Positions 7,865 to 16,673 of a stretch of DNA of 64,000 bases are shown one piece after another. The stretch comes from Modestobacter roseus (GTDB lineage Bacteria > Actinomycetota > Actinomycetes > Mycobacteriales > Geodermatophilaceae): the NCBI RefSeq assembly GCF_007994135.1, contig NZ_VLKF01000001.1:3100001-3164000 (forward strand), in the 5' to 3' direction. The notes under the pieces are model-generated. The model worked only from the letters and a program-made list of their open reading frames with translations, made no database searches and had not been told where the DNA came from. The stretch's first letter is position 1; every line of letters begins with the position of its first letter. The position numbers were made by a program, and so were the translations under genes.

Positions 7865-8489
7865 CGGGCACCTCGTCCGGGTCGGTGGCGCCGGCCGGCT
7901 CGGCGTAGGAGATGCCCACCAGCCGGTCGCCGTCGTAGCTGAGGGAGGTGACGCTGGCCAGGCCGCACTCCCGTCGGCGCGGGTCGTGCACGTACCGGCG
8001 ACCCTCCACGTGCAGCCGCACCGTCCAGATCGGCAGCTGGTGGCTGACCAGCACCGCGGCCGAGCCGCGGGCAGCGTCCCGGGCGGTCTCGACCGCGGCC
8101 AGCATGCGGGCGGCGATCTCCACGTACGGCTCGCCCCAGGACGGCCGGAAGGGGTTGCGCATCAGCCACCAGTTGGCCGGCCGGCGCAGCGCGCCGTCGC
8201 CGACCCCGAAGGTCTTGCCCTCGAACGCGTTGCCGGCCTCGATGATCCGGTCGTCGGTGTGGATCTCCAGCCCCAGCGCATCGCTGATCGGCTGCGCGGT
8301 CTGCTGCGCCCGCTCCAGCGGGCTGGCCACCAGGTGCGTGACGCCCTTGTCGGCGAACCACTCGGCGCCCGCCAGCGCCATCGCCTCACCGGTGACCGAC
8401 AGCCGGTAGCCGGGCAGCCGGCCGTAGAGCACGCCCGCCGGGTTGTGCACCTCGCCGTGCCGCATCAGGTGGACGGTCGTCTGGCTCAC
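7857..8489 (-). CDS. Histidine phosphatase family protein
   Basis: A protein of about 210 residues with the phosphohistidine motif LMRHGEVHNP at the N-terminus, the second arginine in SPLERAQQTAQ, and the second histidine in LVSHQLPIW. This places it in the phosphoglycerate mutase-like histidine phosphatases. The substrate is unknown; the position between hemL and the cytochrome c genes is common in actinobacteria. Start choice is uncertain. GTG 8489 gives the family core. TTG 8498 has a GGGAG at good distance. GTG 8570 would overlap the hemL stop in a GTGA and add a translated low-complexity repeat (8499-8570). Confidence 0.88.
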   Translation of the reverse strand: MSQTTVHLMRHGEVHNPAGVLYGRLPGYRLSVTGEAMALAGAEWFADKGVTHLVASPLERAQQTAQPISDALGLEIHTDDRIIEAGNAFEGKTFGVGDGALRRPANWWLMRNPFRPSWGEPYVEIAARMLAAVETARDAARGSAAVLVSHQLPIWTVRLHVEGRRYVHDPRRRECGLASVTSLSYDGDRLVGISYAEPAGATDPDEVPGA

Positions 8490-8566
8490 GCTGTTCAACG
8501 GTTCGCTCCCGCCCAGCGCTCCGCTCCTCGCTCGTTCCTCGCTGCGATGCTCACGCTGGTCTTCGC

Positions 8567-9967
8567 TCACGGCTGCAGCTCCTGGGCGTCGGTGGAGACG
8601 GCGGACGGCGCCGGTCCCCCGGCAGCGGCCGCGGCGGCCGAGGCGGCGGCGGGCAGGGCGGCGAGCACGTGCTCGACGGCCTCGTCGTCCAGCGCGGCGC
8701 TGACGAACCACGCCTCGAACGCCGACGGCGGCAGGTACACCCCGCGGGCGAGCATCGCGTGGAAGAAGGCGGTGTGCGCCGCGACGTCCTGGGTGCGGGC
8801 GTCGGCGTAGTCGCGCACCTGCCGCTCGTCGGGGACGAAGAACACCGAGAACATCGACCCGGCCTGCTGCACCCGGTGCGGCACGCCGGCGGCGAACAGC
8901 GCCGCGCTGGCGGCGCCGCGCAGCGTGGCGGCGACCTCGTCGCAGCGCGCGTAGACCTCGTCGGTGCACAGCCGCAGCGTGGTGAGCCCGGCGGCGACGG
9001 CGACCGGGTTCCCGGCCAGCGTGCCCGCCTGGTACACCGGCCCGGACGGGGCGAGCTGCTCCATCACCTCGGCGCGGCCGCCGAACGCCGCGGCCGGCAT
9101 GCCGCCGCCCATGACCTTGCCGAAGGTGAACAGGTCGGCGTCGACCGGGTCGAGGCCGTACCAGCCGGCGCGGGACACCCGGAAGCCGGTCATCACCTCG
9201 TCGACGAGCAGCAGCGCGCCGTGCGCGGCGGTGATCCGGCGCAGCTCGGCGTTGAAGCCGTCCAGCGGCGGGACGACGCCCATGTTGCCCGGCGCCGCCT
9301 CGGTGACCACGCACGCGATCTGGTCACCGCGCTCGGCGAAGACGGCCTCGACCGCGGCGACGTCGTTGTAGGGCAGCACGATCGTGTCGGCCGCGGCCCC
9401 GGTGGTGACGCCCGGGGTGTCGGGCAGGCCGAGCCGGGCGACGTCGGAGCCGGAGGCGTGCAGCAGGGTGGCGACGCCGGAGCCGGCGGAGGCCAGCAGC
9501 GCGTCGACGTGGCCGTGGTAGCAGCCGGCGAACTTCACCACCAGCGGCCGCCCGGTGTACCCGCGGGCCAGCCGGAGCGCCGAGAGCACCGCCTCGGTGC
9601 CGGAGTTGACCAGCCGCACCCGCTCGACCGGGTCGACGCGGCCGGCGATCTCCTCGGCCAGCTCGGCCTCGGCCGCGGTGGGCGTGCCGAAGGTGAAGCC
9701 GTTGCGGGCCGCGGCGGTGACGGCGGCGACCACCTCGGGGTGCGCGTGCCCCAGGATCATCGGCCCCCAGGAGGCCACCAGGTCGACGTAGCGGCGGCCG
9801 TCGGCGTCGGTGAGCCAGGGGCCGGAGCCCGAGGCCATGAACCGGGGGGTGCCACCGACGGCGCGGAAGGCGCGCACCGGGGAGTTGACCCCGCCCGGCG
9901 TCACCTGCCGGGCCCGGTCGAACAACTGCGCCGACGCCGGCGCCTCGTACGGGTAGGGCTCGGTCAC
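8567..9967 (-). CDS. hemL: Glutamate-1-semialdehyde 2,1-aminomutase HemL
   Basis: A 466-residue class III PLP aminotransferase. The N-terminal signature [15 protein letters not shown] and the PLP lysine in [18 protein letters not shown] identify glutamate-1-semialdehyde aminomutase, which makes 5-aminolevulinate in the C5 haem pathway. It uses the product of HemA, encoded in the same operon. The GTG start at 9967 has GGAG upstream and overlaps the preceding gene's stop by 4 bases. The C-terminus carries an alanine-rich extension ([11 protein letters not shown]) beyond the usual family end. Confidence 0.97.
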   Translation of the reverse strand: MTEPYPYEAPASAQLFDRARQVTPGGVNSPVRAFRAVGGTPRFMASGSGPWLTDADGRRYVDLVASWGPMILGHAHPEVVAAVTAAARNGFTFGTPTAAEAELAEEIAGRVDPVERVRLVNSGTEAVLSALRLARGYTGRPLVVKFAGCYHGHVDALLASAGSGVATLLHASGSDVARLGLPDTPGVTTGAAADTIVLPYNDVAAVEAVFAERGDQIACVVTEAAPGNMGVVPPLDGFNAELRRITAAHGALLLVDEVMTGFRVSRAGWYGLDPVDADLFTFGKVMGGGMPAAAFGGRAEVMEQLAPSGPVYQAGTLAGNPVAVAAGLTTLRLCTDEVYARCDEVAATLRGAASAALFAAGVPHRVQQAGSMFSVFFVPDERQVRDYADARTQDVAAHTAFFHAMLARGVYLPPSAFEAWFVSAALDDEAVEHVLAALPAAASAAAAAAGGPAPSAVSTDAQELQP

Positions 9968-10482
9968 GGCTCCACTCTCCCAGGCGGATCTGTGGGAGCG
10001 CCGCCCCCGGGGTGCCCGGCCAGGATGGCGACGGTCACAGCCCGCGGCGCGCGGGTCGGGACGAGCACGGTGCCGCCGTCGGTACGCCGCAGCGGCAGCC
10101 CGGTGCGGCCCCGCGGCAGCGACCAGCCACCGCCCAGCACGGGGGCGCCGGCGTCCACCCCCGCCGTCCCGGCCTGGACGGCGCGCAGGTGGTCGGCGTC
10201 GACGTCGGCCAGCGGGATCCGCTCCCGGCCGACGCTCAGCGCGGCGTCGGAGCCGCGACCGCCGACCCGCACGGTCCAGGCCCGGCGGGCCGACAGCGTG
10301 CCGGCGGCCAGCACCCCCAGCACGAGGCCGGCGACCACGGCGACCACCCCGGCCGACAGGCCCGGCAGCAGTGCGGCGAGCACCAGCAGCGCGCCCAGCA
10401 CGGCGGCGGCCAGCCAGAACAGCCGCCACGACCCCCCGGGCTCGACGTAGGTCGCGTCGGCCGGGGGCTCGGGGTCGGTCAT
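9964..10482 (-). CDS. DUF3093-like membrane protein
   Basis: A 172-residue protein starting with [12 protein letters not shown], then two hydrophobic segments ([18 protein letters not shown] and [16 protein letters not shown]). A soluble beta-rich domain follows with basic residues and a closing [16 protein letters not shown]. This order (aromatic motif, two spans, PH-like domain) resembles DUF3093 proteins, but I could not align it in detail. It sits between hemB and hemL with a 4-base overlap to hemL, so it is in the haem operon. Its role there is unknown. Confidence 0.75.
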   Translation of the reverse strand: MTDPEPPADATYVEPGGSWRLFWLAAAVLGALLVLAALLPGLSAGVVAVVAGLVLGVLAAGTLSARRAWTVRVGGRGSDAALSVGRERIPLADVDADHLRAVQAGTAGVDAGAPVLGGGWSLPRGRTGLPLRRTDGGTVLVPTRAPRAVTVAILAGHPGGGAPTDPPGRVEP

Positions 10483-10493
10483 CGGGGTTCCGC

Positions 10494-11501
10494 TTACCGC
10501 AGCCAGCGGGCGGCCTCGACCGCCCAGTAGGTGAGCACCGACCCCGCGCCGGCCCGGCGGATCGCGGTCAGCGTCTCCAGCACGGCCCGCTGCCGGTCGA
10601 CCCAGCCGTTCGCGGCGGCCGCCTCGACCATCGCGTACTCACCGCTGACCTGGTAAGCGGCCACCGGGACGTCGACGGCGTCGGCGACCCGGGCGACGAT
10701 GTCCAGGTAGGGCAGCGCCGGCTTGACCATGACGGCGTCCGCGCCCTCGGCGAGGTCCTGCGCGACCTCGCGCAGCGCCTCGTCGGCGTTCGGCGGGTCC
10801 ATCTGGTAGGTCGAGCGGTCGCCGAACTGCGGCGCGCCCTCGGCGGCCTCACGGAAGGGGCCGTAGAAGCCGGAGGCGTACTTCGCCGCGTAGGCGAGGA
10901 TCGGCGTCTCGGTGTACGCGGCGCTGTCCAGCCCGGCGCGGATGGCCGCGACCTGGCCGTCCATCATCCCGCTGGGCGCGATCACGTGCGCCCCGGCCTG
11001 GGCCTGGGCGATCGCCACGGCGGCGTACCGGTCCAGCGTGGGGTCGTTGTCCACGACGCCGGCGGGTGTCACGACGCCGCAGTGCCCGTGGTCGGTGTAC
11101 TCGCAGAGGCAGAGGTCGGCCATCAGCACCAGCTCGTCGCCGAGGTCGGCGCGCAGGTGCTGCAGGGCACGGTTGACCACGCCGTCGGCCGCGTCGGCCT
11201 GCGACCCGACCGGGTCCTTGTCGGCGGGGATGCCGAAGAGCATCAGCCCGCTGATGCCCGCCTCGGCGGCCTCGTGCGCGGCCTGCCGCAGCGAGTCCTG
11301 GGTGTGCTGGACGACACCGGGCATCGAGCTGATCGGCTGCGGCTCGGCGATGCCCTCCTTGACGAAGACGGGCAGCACCAGGTCGGCCGGGGCCAGCCGG
11401 GTCTGCGCGGTCCACCGCCGCATCGCCGGGGTGGAGCGGAGCCGGCGCCCCCGGGCGAACCCGGGGTGAGCGCCGGCCCGGCGTACGTCGGGGTCGGTCA
11501 C
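10494..11501 (-). CDS. hemB: Porphobilinogen synthase (delta-aminolevulinate dehydratase) HemB
   Basis: A 335-residue enzyme that condenses two 5-aminolevulinate molecules to porphobilinogen. The active-site zinc cysteine cluster is [14 protein letters not shown] near residue 125. The two lysines are in [14 protein letters not shown] and [10 protein letters not shown] (the Schiff-base lysine). The cysteine-rich form points to a zinc-dependent enzyme. GTG 11501 overlaps the hemD stop by 4 bases. Stop TAA at 10494-10496 is followed by the DUF3093-like gene after 11 bases. Confidence 0.97.
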   Translation of the reverse strand: MTDPDVRRAGAHPGFARGRRLRSTPAMRRWTAQTRLAPADLVLPVFVKEGIAEPQPISSMPGVVQHTQDSLRQAAHEAAEAGISGLMLFGIPADKDPVGSQADAADGVVNRALQHLRADLGDELVLMADLCLCEYTDHGHCGVVTPAGVVDNDPTLDRYAAVAIAQAQAGAHVIAPSGMMDGQVAAIRAGLDSAAYTETPILAYAAKYASGFYGPFREAAEGAPQFGDRSTYQMDPPNADEALREVAQDLAEGADAVMVKPALPYLDIVARVADAVDVPVAAYQVSGEYAMVEAAAANGWVDRQRAVLETLTAIRRAGAGSVLTYWAVEAARWLR

Positions 11502-13054
11502 TTCTCGCCCTCGGCCTCGGCCCGGCGGGCCTGCGCGAACTCGGCCAGCGCGTCGACCAGCGGGCCGACGGCCGCGGTCTCGGGCTGGACGTCGACCCGC
11601 AGGCCGAACTCGGTGGCGCTGGCGGCGGTGGCCGGGCCGATCACCGCGACGACGGTCTTGGCGTGCGGCTTGCCGGCGATGCCGACCAGGTTGCGCACGG
11701 TGCTGGAGGAGGTGAAGCAGACCGCGTCGAAGCCGCCACCCTTGATCGCCTCGCGCACCGCGGCCGCCGGCGGCGCCGCCCGGACGGTCCGGTAGGCGGT
11801 GACGTCGTCGATCTCCCAGCCACGCTCGACCAGGCCCGCGGCCAGGGTCTCGGTCGCGATGTCGGCGCGGGGCAGCAGCACCCGGTCGATCGGGTCGAAG
11901 ACGTCGTCGTAGGGCGGGAAGTCGGCCAGCAGGCCCTCGCTGGACTGCTCGCCGGTGGGCACCAGCTCCGGCACGATGCCGAAGTCGCGCACCGCCTGGG
12001 CGGTCTGCTCACCGACGCAGGCGACCTTGACGCCGGCGAAGGCCCGGGCGTCCAGGCCCAGCTCCACGAACTTCTCCCGCACCGCGCGCACGGCGTTGGT
12101 GGAGGTGAACACGATCCAGCCGTAGCGGCCGGTGACCAGGCCCTTGACCGCGCGGTCCATCTGCGCGGGGCTGCGCGGCGGCTCGACGGCGATGGTCGGC
12201 ACCTCGACCGGGACGGCGCCGTAGGCGCGCAGCCGCTCGCTCATCTCGCCGGCCTGCTCCTTGGTGCGGGGCACCAGCACGCGCCAGCCGAACAGCGGGC
12301 GGCTCTCCCACCAGCCGAGCTTGCCGCGCTTGTCCACGGCGGAGCCGACGGTCACCACGACCGGGCCGGTGAGCGCGTCGAGCCCGGCGGACTTCTCCGC
12401 CACGGCCGCCAGCTTGCCGGCGATGCTCTTCTGCGCGGTGCCGCTGCCCCCGGTGGTGACCAGGACCGGCGTGGCGCCGGAGAGGCCGCCCTCGACCAGG
12501 CCGGCGGCCAGGGTCGGCAGCTGCTCGGCGGAGGCCTGCAGCACCAGCGCGGCCCCGGTGCCCGAGGCGGCGGCGGCCAGCGCGGCCAGGTCGGCCGGGG
12601 CCTCGGCGCCCGGGCGCACGTCGGCGGTCACCGAGGTGCCACCCAGCGGGACGCCGGCGTAGCCGGGCACCGCGGTGCTCACCGCGACGCCGGGGACGAC
12701 GTCGAACGGGACGCTGGTACGGGTGACCGCGAGCGCCTCCTTGACCACGGCGTCACTGGTGAACGGGTCACCGGCGACCAGCCGGACCACCACGTTGCCG
12801 CTCTTGGCCGCGGCGACGGCGCCCTTGGCCACGTCGGCCGGCTCACCGCTCACCGGGGTCAGCTCGAGGTCCGGGTACGCCTCGCGCACCGCCTCGGTGA
12901 CGGCGGCGGAGACGTCGGGGTCGACCAGCACCGTGTCGGCGCCGGCGAGCGCTGCGCTCGCCCGGGCGGTCAGCAGCTCCGGGTCACCGGGGCCGGCACC
13001 GACGAACACCACGGTGCCCTTGCTGCTGCCGTTCTGCTTGCGTGAGCGCGTCAT
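11498..13054 (-). CDS. hemD: HemD uroporphyrinogen-III synthase fused to a degenerate SUMT-like domain
   Basis: A 518-residue fusion. The N-terminal half has a tetrapyrrole methylase fold (VFVGAGPGDPELLTARA). The C-terminal half, from about residue 255 (GWRVLVPRTKEQAGEM), is uroporphyrinogen-III synthase, ending in IGPATAASATEFGLRVDV. HemD closes hydroxymethylbilane to uroporphyrinogen III. In the methylase half the usual GGDPFVFGRGGEE loop reads VAGDPFTSDAVVKEA, and other SUMT motifs are also worn. Methyltransferase activity (precorrin-2 or sirohaem route) is therefore doubtful; this degenerate fusion is usual in actinobacteria. ATG 13054 starts 88 bases after hemC. Confidence 0.93.
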   Translation of the reverse strand: MTRSRKQNGSSKGTVVFVGAGPGDPELLTARASAALAGADTVLVDPDVSAAVTEAVREAYPDLELTPVSGEPADVAKGAVAAAKSGNVVVRLVAGDPFTSDAVVKEALAVTRTSVPFDVVPGVAVSTAVPGYAGVPLGGTSVTADVRPGAEAPADLAALAAAASGTGAALVLQASAEQLPTLAAGLVEGGLSGATPVLVTTGGSGTAQKSIAGKLAAVAEKSAGLDALTGPVVVTVGSAVDKRGKLGWWESRPLFGWRVLVPRTKEQAGEMSERLRAYGAVPVEVPTIAVEPPRSPAQMDRAVKGLVTGRYGWIVFTSTNAVRAVREKFVELGLDARAFAGVKVACVGEQTAQAVRDFGIVPELVPTGEQSSEGLLADFPPYDDVFDPIDRVLLPRADIATETLAAGLVERGWEIDDVTAYRTVRAAPPAAAVREAIKGGGFDAVCFTSSSTVRNLVGIAGKPHAKTVVAVIGPATAASATEFGLRVDVQPETAAVGPLVDALAEFAQARRAEAEGEK

Positions 13055-13142
13055 CGCGTGCTCCTGTTCCTGCCCCCGGAGGGGGTCGCTGCGGGTGGTA
13101 CGGGGTCGGAGGAGCGGGTGGGCACCCGCTCGGGATGGCGCG

Positions 13143-14084
13143 TCACCGGGGTGTCGCCATCAGCGCGGCGGCGCCGCGGTCGAGCAGTTCGGCGGCCAGC
13201 TGGCGGCCCAGCGCCTCGGCCTCGACGGCCGGGCCGGTGAGCGAGCCGCGGATGCCGTCGCTGCCGTCGATCGCGGTCACCGAGGCGCGCAGGTAGAGCT
13301 CGGCCGCGCCGTGCTCGTCCTCGGCCAGCTCGGCGGAGGCCGCCACGGGCGCGCTGCAGCCGGCCTCCAGCGCGGCGAGCACGGCGCGCTCGGCGGCGAC
13401 GCAGGCGCGGGTGGCCGGGTCCTCCAGGACGGCGAGCAGCTCGCGCACCCGGGAGTCCTCGGTGCGGCACTCGACGGCGAGCGCGCCCTGGGCCGGCGCG
13501 GGCAGCACCTGGAGCGGGTCGAGCACCTCGGTCACCGCGGCCAGCCGGTCGATCCGGGCCAGCCCGGCGCGGGCCAGCACGACGGCGTCCAGGTCGGCGT
13601 CCGGCCCGAGGGCGCGGGCCATCCGGGTGTCCACGTTGCCGCGGATCGGCACCACGTCCAGGCCGAGGCCGAGCGCGCGCAGCTGCGCCATCCGCCGGGG
13701 AGCGCCGGTGCCCACGCGGGCGCCGGCGGGCAGCTCACCGAGGGTGAGCCCGTCCCGGGCGACGAGCGCGTCCCGGGCGTCCTCGCGGGGCGGGACGGCG
13801 GCGAGCGTCAGCCCCGGGGCGGGCGCGGTGGGCAGGTCCTTGTAGCTGTGCACCGCGAGGTCGACCTCACCGCGCAGCAGCGCCTCGCGCAGCGCCGCGA
13901 CGAAGACGCCGGTGCCGCCGAGCTGGGTGATCGCCTCCATCGAGCGGTCGCCGTAGGTGCTCACGTGCACCAGCTCGACCGGCACGCCGGTGGCCGCGGT
14001 CAGCGCGTCGGCGACGTGCGAGGACTGGGTGAGGGCGAGCTGGCTGGCGCGGGTGCCCAGCCGCAGCGGCGCGGCGGCGGTCAC
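13143..14084 (-). CDS. hemC: Hydroxymethylbilane synthase (porphobilinogen deaminase) HemC
   Basis: A 313-residue enzyme that polymerises four porphobilinogen units. Visible family features are [14 protein letters not shown] at the N-terminus, HSYKDLPT, the arginines of [12 protein letters not shown] and IRGNVDTRM, and the dipyrromethane-cofactor cysteine in [11 protein letters not shown] near residue 240. The GTG start shares a GTGA overlap with the hemA stop, so both are read from one transcript. Product passes to HemD encoded next. Confidence 0.97.
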   Translation of the reverse strand: MTAAAPLRLGTRASQLALTQSSHVADALTAATGVPVELVHVSTYGDRSMEAITQLGGTGVFVAALREALLRGEVDLAVHSYKDLPTAPAPGLTLAAVPPREDARDALVARDGLTLGELPAGARVGTGAPRRMAQLRALGLGLDVVPIRGNVDTRMARALGPDADLDAVVLARAGLARIDRLAAVTEVLDPLQVLPAPAQGALAVECRTEDSRVRELLAVLEDPATRACVAAERAVLAALEAGCSAPVAASAELAEDEHGAAELYLRASVTAIDGSDGIRGSLTGPAVEAEALGRQLAAELLDRGAAALMATPR

Positions 14085-15499
14085 GGGGCACCCCCGGCGC
14101 GCCCCTCGCGGGCGGCCTCGATCCGCGGGTCCAGCGCCGACAGCGGGGTGCCGGCCGGGAGCTGCGGGTCGACGGTGACCGCGTCGGAGAGGGTGGCCCG
14201 GTCGCCGTCGGTGGCGCCGGACAGGCCCAGGCCGAACAGCGCGCGCAGCGCGTCGGCGTAGTCGGTGCCGCCGGGAGCGGAGGCCAGCTCCTTCACCCGG
14301 ACGGTCGGCTCGTGCAGCAGCTTGTCGACGACGCGGCGCACGGTGCGGGCGATCTCGCTGCGGGCCTTGGCGTCCAGGTCGGGCAGCCGGGTGGACAGCC
14401 GCAGCAGCTCGGCGTCGACGACGTCGGCGGCCTGGCTGCGCAGCGCGGAGACGGTGGGCGCCACGGCGGCGGCCTGCCGCTCGGCACGCAGCAGCGAGGT
14501 CTCCAGCTCGACGAGCGCGTGGGCGGCGGCGATGTCGTCGGCGGCGACCGACCCGGCCACCGGCTGCCCCGGGTGGGCGGCCCGCTCCCCCTGCAGCATC
14601 GCCAGGTCGACCACGTGCACGCCGGGCAGGCCGGCGACGGTGGCCTCGACGTCGCGGGGCAGCGCCAGGTCGACGACGACCAGGCGCCGGTCACCCCGGC
14701 CGCTCATCGCGCCGGCGACCAGCTCCTCGCCGATCACCGTGCCGGTGGCGCCAGTGCAGGTGACCAGCACGTCGGCGGCGGCCAGCTCCACGGGCAGCTG
14801 GTCCAGGTCGGCCTGCCGGCCGCCGATCGTCTCGGCCAGGCGCGCGGCGCTGGCCGGGGTGCGGCTGCTGACGGTGACCGCGGCGCCGCGGCGGGCCAGC
14901 GTGGTCGCGGCCAGCGCGCCCATCGAGCCCGCGCCGACGACGAGCACCGGGCGGCCGGTCAGGTCACCGATCAGGTCGGTCACCCGGTCCAGCGCGACCG
15001 ACACCAGCGAGGCGCCGGCCCGGTCGATGCCGGTCTCGGCGTGCACCCGCTTGCCCACCCGCAGCGCGCGCTGGGCGATCGGGTGCAGCTCGCGCCCGAC
15101 CGTGCCCTGCTCCTGGGCCAGCGCGTAGGCGGCGCGCAGCTGCCCGAGCACCTGCGTCTCCCCCACGACCATCGAGTCCAGGCCCGCGGCGACCGTGCAC
15201 AGGTGCCCGATCGCCTGGTCCTCGTAGTAGACGGTGACGTAGGGCGAGAGCTCCTCGACCGTGGCGCCGGCGTGCCGGGCGAGCACCCGGCTGACGTCGG
15301 TGACGCCGCCGTGGAAGCGGTCGACCTCGGCGAAGACCTCGATCCGGTTGCAGGTGGCCAGCACCATGGCCTCGCTGACGTGGTCGCTGTCGAGGAGCTC
15401 GTGCAGCGTCTTGACCGTGTCGTCGCCGCTCATGCTGACCTGCTCGAGCAGGGCGACCGGCGCGGTCTGGTGGCTGATCCCGACGGCGAGCAGGCTCAT
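14081..15499 (-). CDS. hemA: Glutamyl-tRNA reductase HemA
   Basis: A 472-residue enzyme that starts the C5 haem pathway by reducing glutamyl-tRNA to glutamate-1-semialdehyde. The nucleophilic cysteine lies in [13 protein letters not shown] near residue 50. The motif [12 protein letters not shown], the NADPH fold [14 protein letters not shown], and the C-terminal dimerisation helix ([19 protein letters not shown]) follow in the expected order. ATG 15499 overlaps the rex stop by 4 bases, giving the rex-hemA-hemC-hemD order known from Streptomyces. Transcription is likely controlled by Rex through the site at 16317-16334. Confidence 0.97.
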   Translation of the reverse strand: MSLLAVGISHQTAPVALLEQVSMSGDDTVKTLHELLDSDHVSEAMVLATCNRIEVFAEVDRFHGGVTDVSRVLARHAGATVEELSPYVTVYYEDQAIGHLCTVAAGLDSMVVGETQVLGQLRAAYALAQEQGTVGRELHPIAQRALRVGKRVHAETGIDRAGASLVSVALDRVTDLIGDLTGRPVLVVGAGSMGALAATTLARRGAAVTVSSRTPASAARLAETIGGRQADLDQLPVELAAADVLVTCTGATGTVIGEELVAGAMSGRGDRRLVVVDLALPRDVEATVAGLPGVHVVDLAMLQGERAAHPGQPVAGSVAADDIAAAHALVELETSLLRAERQAAAVAPTVSALRSQAADVVDAELLRLSTRLPDLDAKARSEIARTVRRVVDKLLHEPTVRVKELASAPGGTDYADALRALFGLGLSGATDGDRATLSDAVTVDPQLPAGTPLSALDPRIEAAREGRAGGAP

Positions 15500-16182
15500 C
15501 CCAGGCTCCCCGCGGTGCGCAGTGCGGCTGCCGGCGCGGGCACCTGGGCGCGCTGCTGGTCCAGGAAGGCCAGCACCTGCAGCTCGACGGACAGGTCGAC
15601 CTTGCGGACGTCGACGCCCGCGGGGACGGACAACGCCACCGGCGCGAAGTTCAAGATGCTCCTCACCCCGGCCGCGACGAGCCGGTCGCAGACCGACTGC
15701 GCCACCTCGGCCGGTGTCGTGATGACGCCGATCGTGGCGGCGGTGGCTCGCACCACCGCCTCGAGCTCCTCCACCGGGCGGACCGTGCAGCCGCCCACCC
15801 GGGTCCCCACCGTGGCGGGGTCGCTGTCCAGCAGGCCGACGAAGGTGAAGCCGCGGCTGGCGAAGCCGGTGTAGTCGGCCAGCGCCGAGCCGAGGCGGCC
15901 GAGCCCGACGAGCACGCACGGCCGGGACCGCTCGCCGCCGAGAGCCTCGGAGAGACGTGCGCGCAGACCGGCCACCGAGTAGCCGACCCCCCGCACGCCG
16001 CAGGGCCCCAGGTGCGAGAGGTCCTTGCGGAGGCCGGCGGGGTTGACCCCGGCGGCGGAGGCCAGCTCGCCGGAGGAGACATGGCTGCGACCGTCGTCGG
16101 CGAGACCGGCCAGCACCCGCAGGTACACGGCCAGCCGGGCGACGGTGGCCTCCGGGATGTTCCGGGGCCGCGACTGGGTCAC
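15496..16182 (-). CDS. rex: Redox-sensing transcriptional repressor Rex
   Basis: A 228-residue protein with an N-terminal winged HTH (IPEATVARLAVYLRVL, SSGELASAAGVNPAGLRKDLSHLG) and a C-terminal NADH-binding Rossmann fold (VLVGLGRLGSALADY). A domain-swapped helix closes the protein. Rex senses the NADH/NAD ratio and represses respiratory and haem genes until NADH rises. I chose GTG 16182 as start; the longer frame adds 24 residues without family support. A Rex-operator-like palindrome overlapping a promoter lies about 135 bases upstream, consistent with autoregulation of rex-hemACD. Confidence 0.94.
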   Translation of the reverse strand: MTQSRPRNIPEATVARLAVYLRVLAGLADDGRSHVSSGELASAAGVNPAGLRKDLSHLGPCGVRGVGYSVAGLRARLSEALGGERSRPCVLVGLGRLGSALADYTGFASRGFTFVGLLDSDPATVGTRVGGCTVRPVEELEAVVRATAATIGVITTPAEVAQSVCDRLVAAGVRSILNFAPVALSVPAGVDVRKVDLSVELQVLAFLDQQRAQVPAPAAALRTAGSLG

Positions 16183-16305
16183 GGGCAGACTCTCCAGCGA
16201 TCCGAACGCGACCCGGACGGGACCGGACGTTCGGGGGACTCGGGGCACGGGCACGTGGGGCTACGGCACGTGTAGGACCTGGGCGCGTCAGCGCCCGGCC
16301 ACCTC

Positions 16306-16334
16306 ACGGTAACCGCTTGTGAAGCCGTGAACAA
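16306..16334 (-). promoter_or_regulatory. Candidate rex-hem operon promoter with Rex operator
   Basis: On the minus strand, a -35-like TTGTTC (16329-16334), a 17-base spacer and a -10 TACCGT (16306-16311) form a plausible promoter upstream of rex. Overlapping the -35 and spacer, plus-strand bases 16317-16334 read TTGTGAAGCCGTGAACAA. This resembles the Rex operator (TGTGAAC...TTCACA type) with a perfect left half and a degenerate right half. The geometry would let Rex block RNA polymerase. Inferred from pattern only. Confidence 0.5.
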
Positions 16335-16421
16335 AGTCGTCGACCCCGTTCGCGCAGGTCACGGGCGCCCGCTGTGGCGGATGCCACGCCGTGCGCCACC
16401 CGGTCGGGTGCGGCCGGTGGC

Positions 16422-16673
16422 TCAGCCGGTGCCGAGGTCGCGCCGCAGCCGCACCACGTCGACGGTGAAGTAGCTGTGCTCCCGGCCGTCGAGCAGCACC
16501 ACCGGGACGCGGTCACCGTACTCGGCGCGCAGCTCCTCGTCGCCGTCGACGTCGACCAGCACCGGCGTCAGACCGGCCTCCGCACCGATGCGGGTGAGCG
16601 TCTCCTCGGCCACGGCGCACAGGTGGCACCCGGTCCGGGTGAGCAGCTGCAGGCGCGGTGTCGGCTCAGTCAC
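16422..16673 (-). CDS. Glutaredoxin-like thioredoxin-fold protein
   Basis: An 83-residue protein with the redox motif RTGCHLCAVAEE near residue 15 and the cis-proline segment DRVPVVLLDGREH. The size and Cys-x-x-Cys position fit the glutaredoxin-like DUF836 group. The fold suggests thiol-disulfide exchange, with mycothiol or thioredoxin as possible partners in an actinobacterium. GTG 16673 overlaps the acyl-CoA ligase stop by 8 bases. In many actinobacteria a protein like this sits next to rex-hem, which fits a redox role. Confidence 0.85.
   Translation of the reverse strand: MTEPTPRLQLLTRTGCHLCAVAEETLTRIGAEAGLTPVLVDVDGDEELRAEYGDRVPVVLLDGREHSYFTVDVVRLRRDLGTG

Noticed and set aside
8669-10450. 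Plus-strand open frame of 593 codons opposite hemL
   Set aside because: Gly/Arg/Val/Gln-rich shadow; HemL on the other strand has its PLP lysine and full length.
13055-13142. Short hairpins between hemD and hemC considered as a terminator
   Set aside because: Only small GC hairpins (GCGGGTG/CACCCGC) within a continuous operon; no reason to end transcription there.
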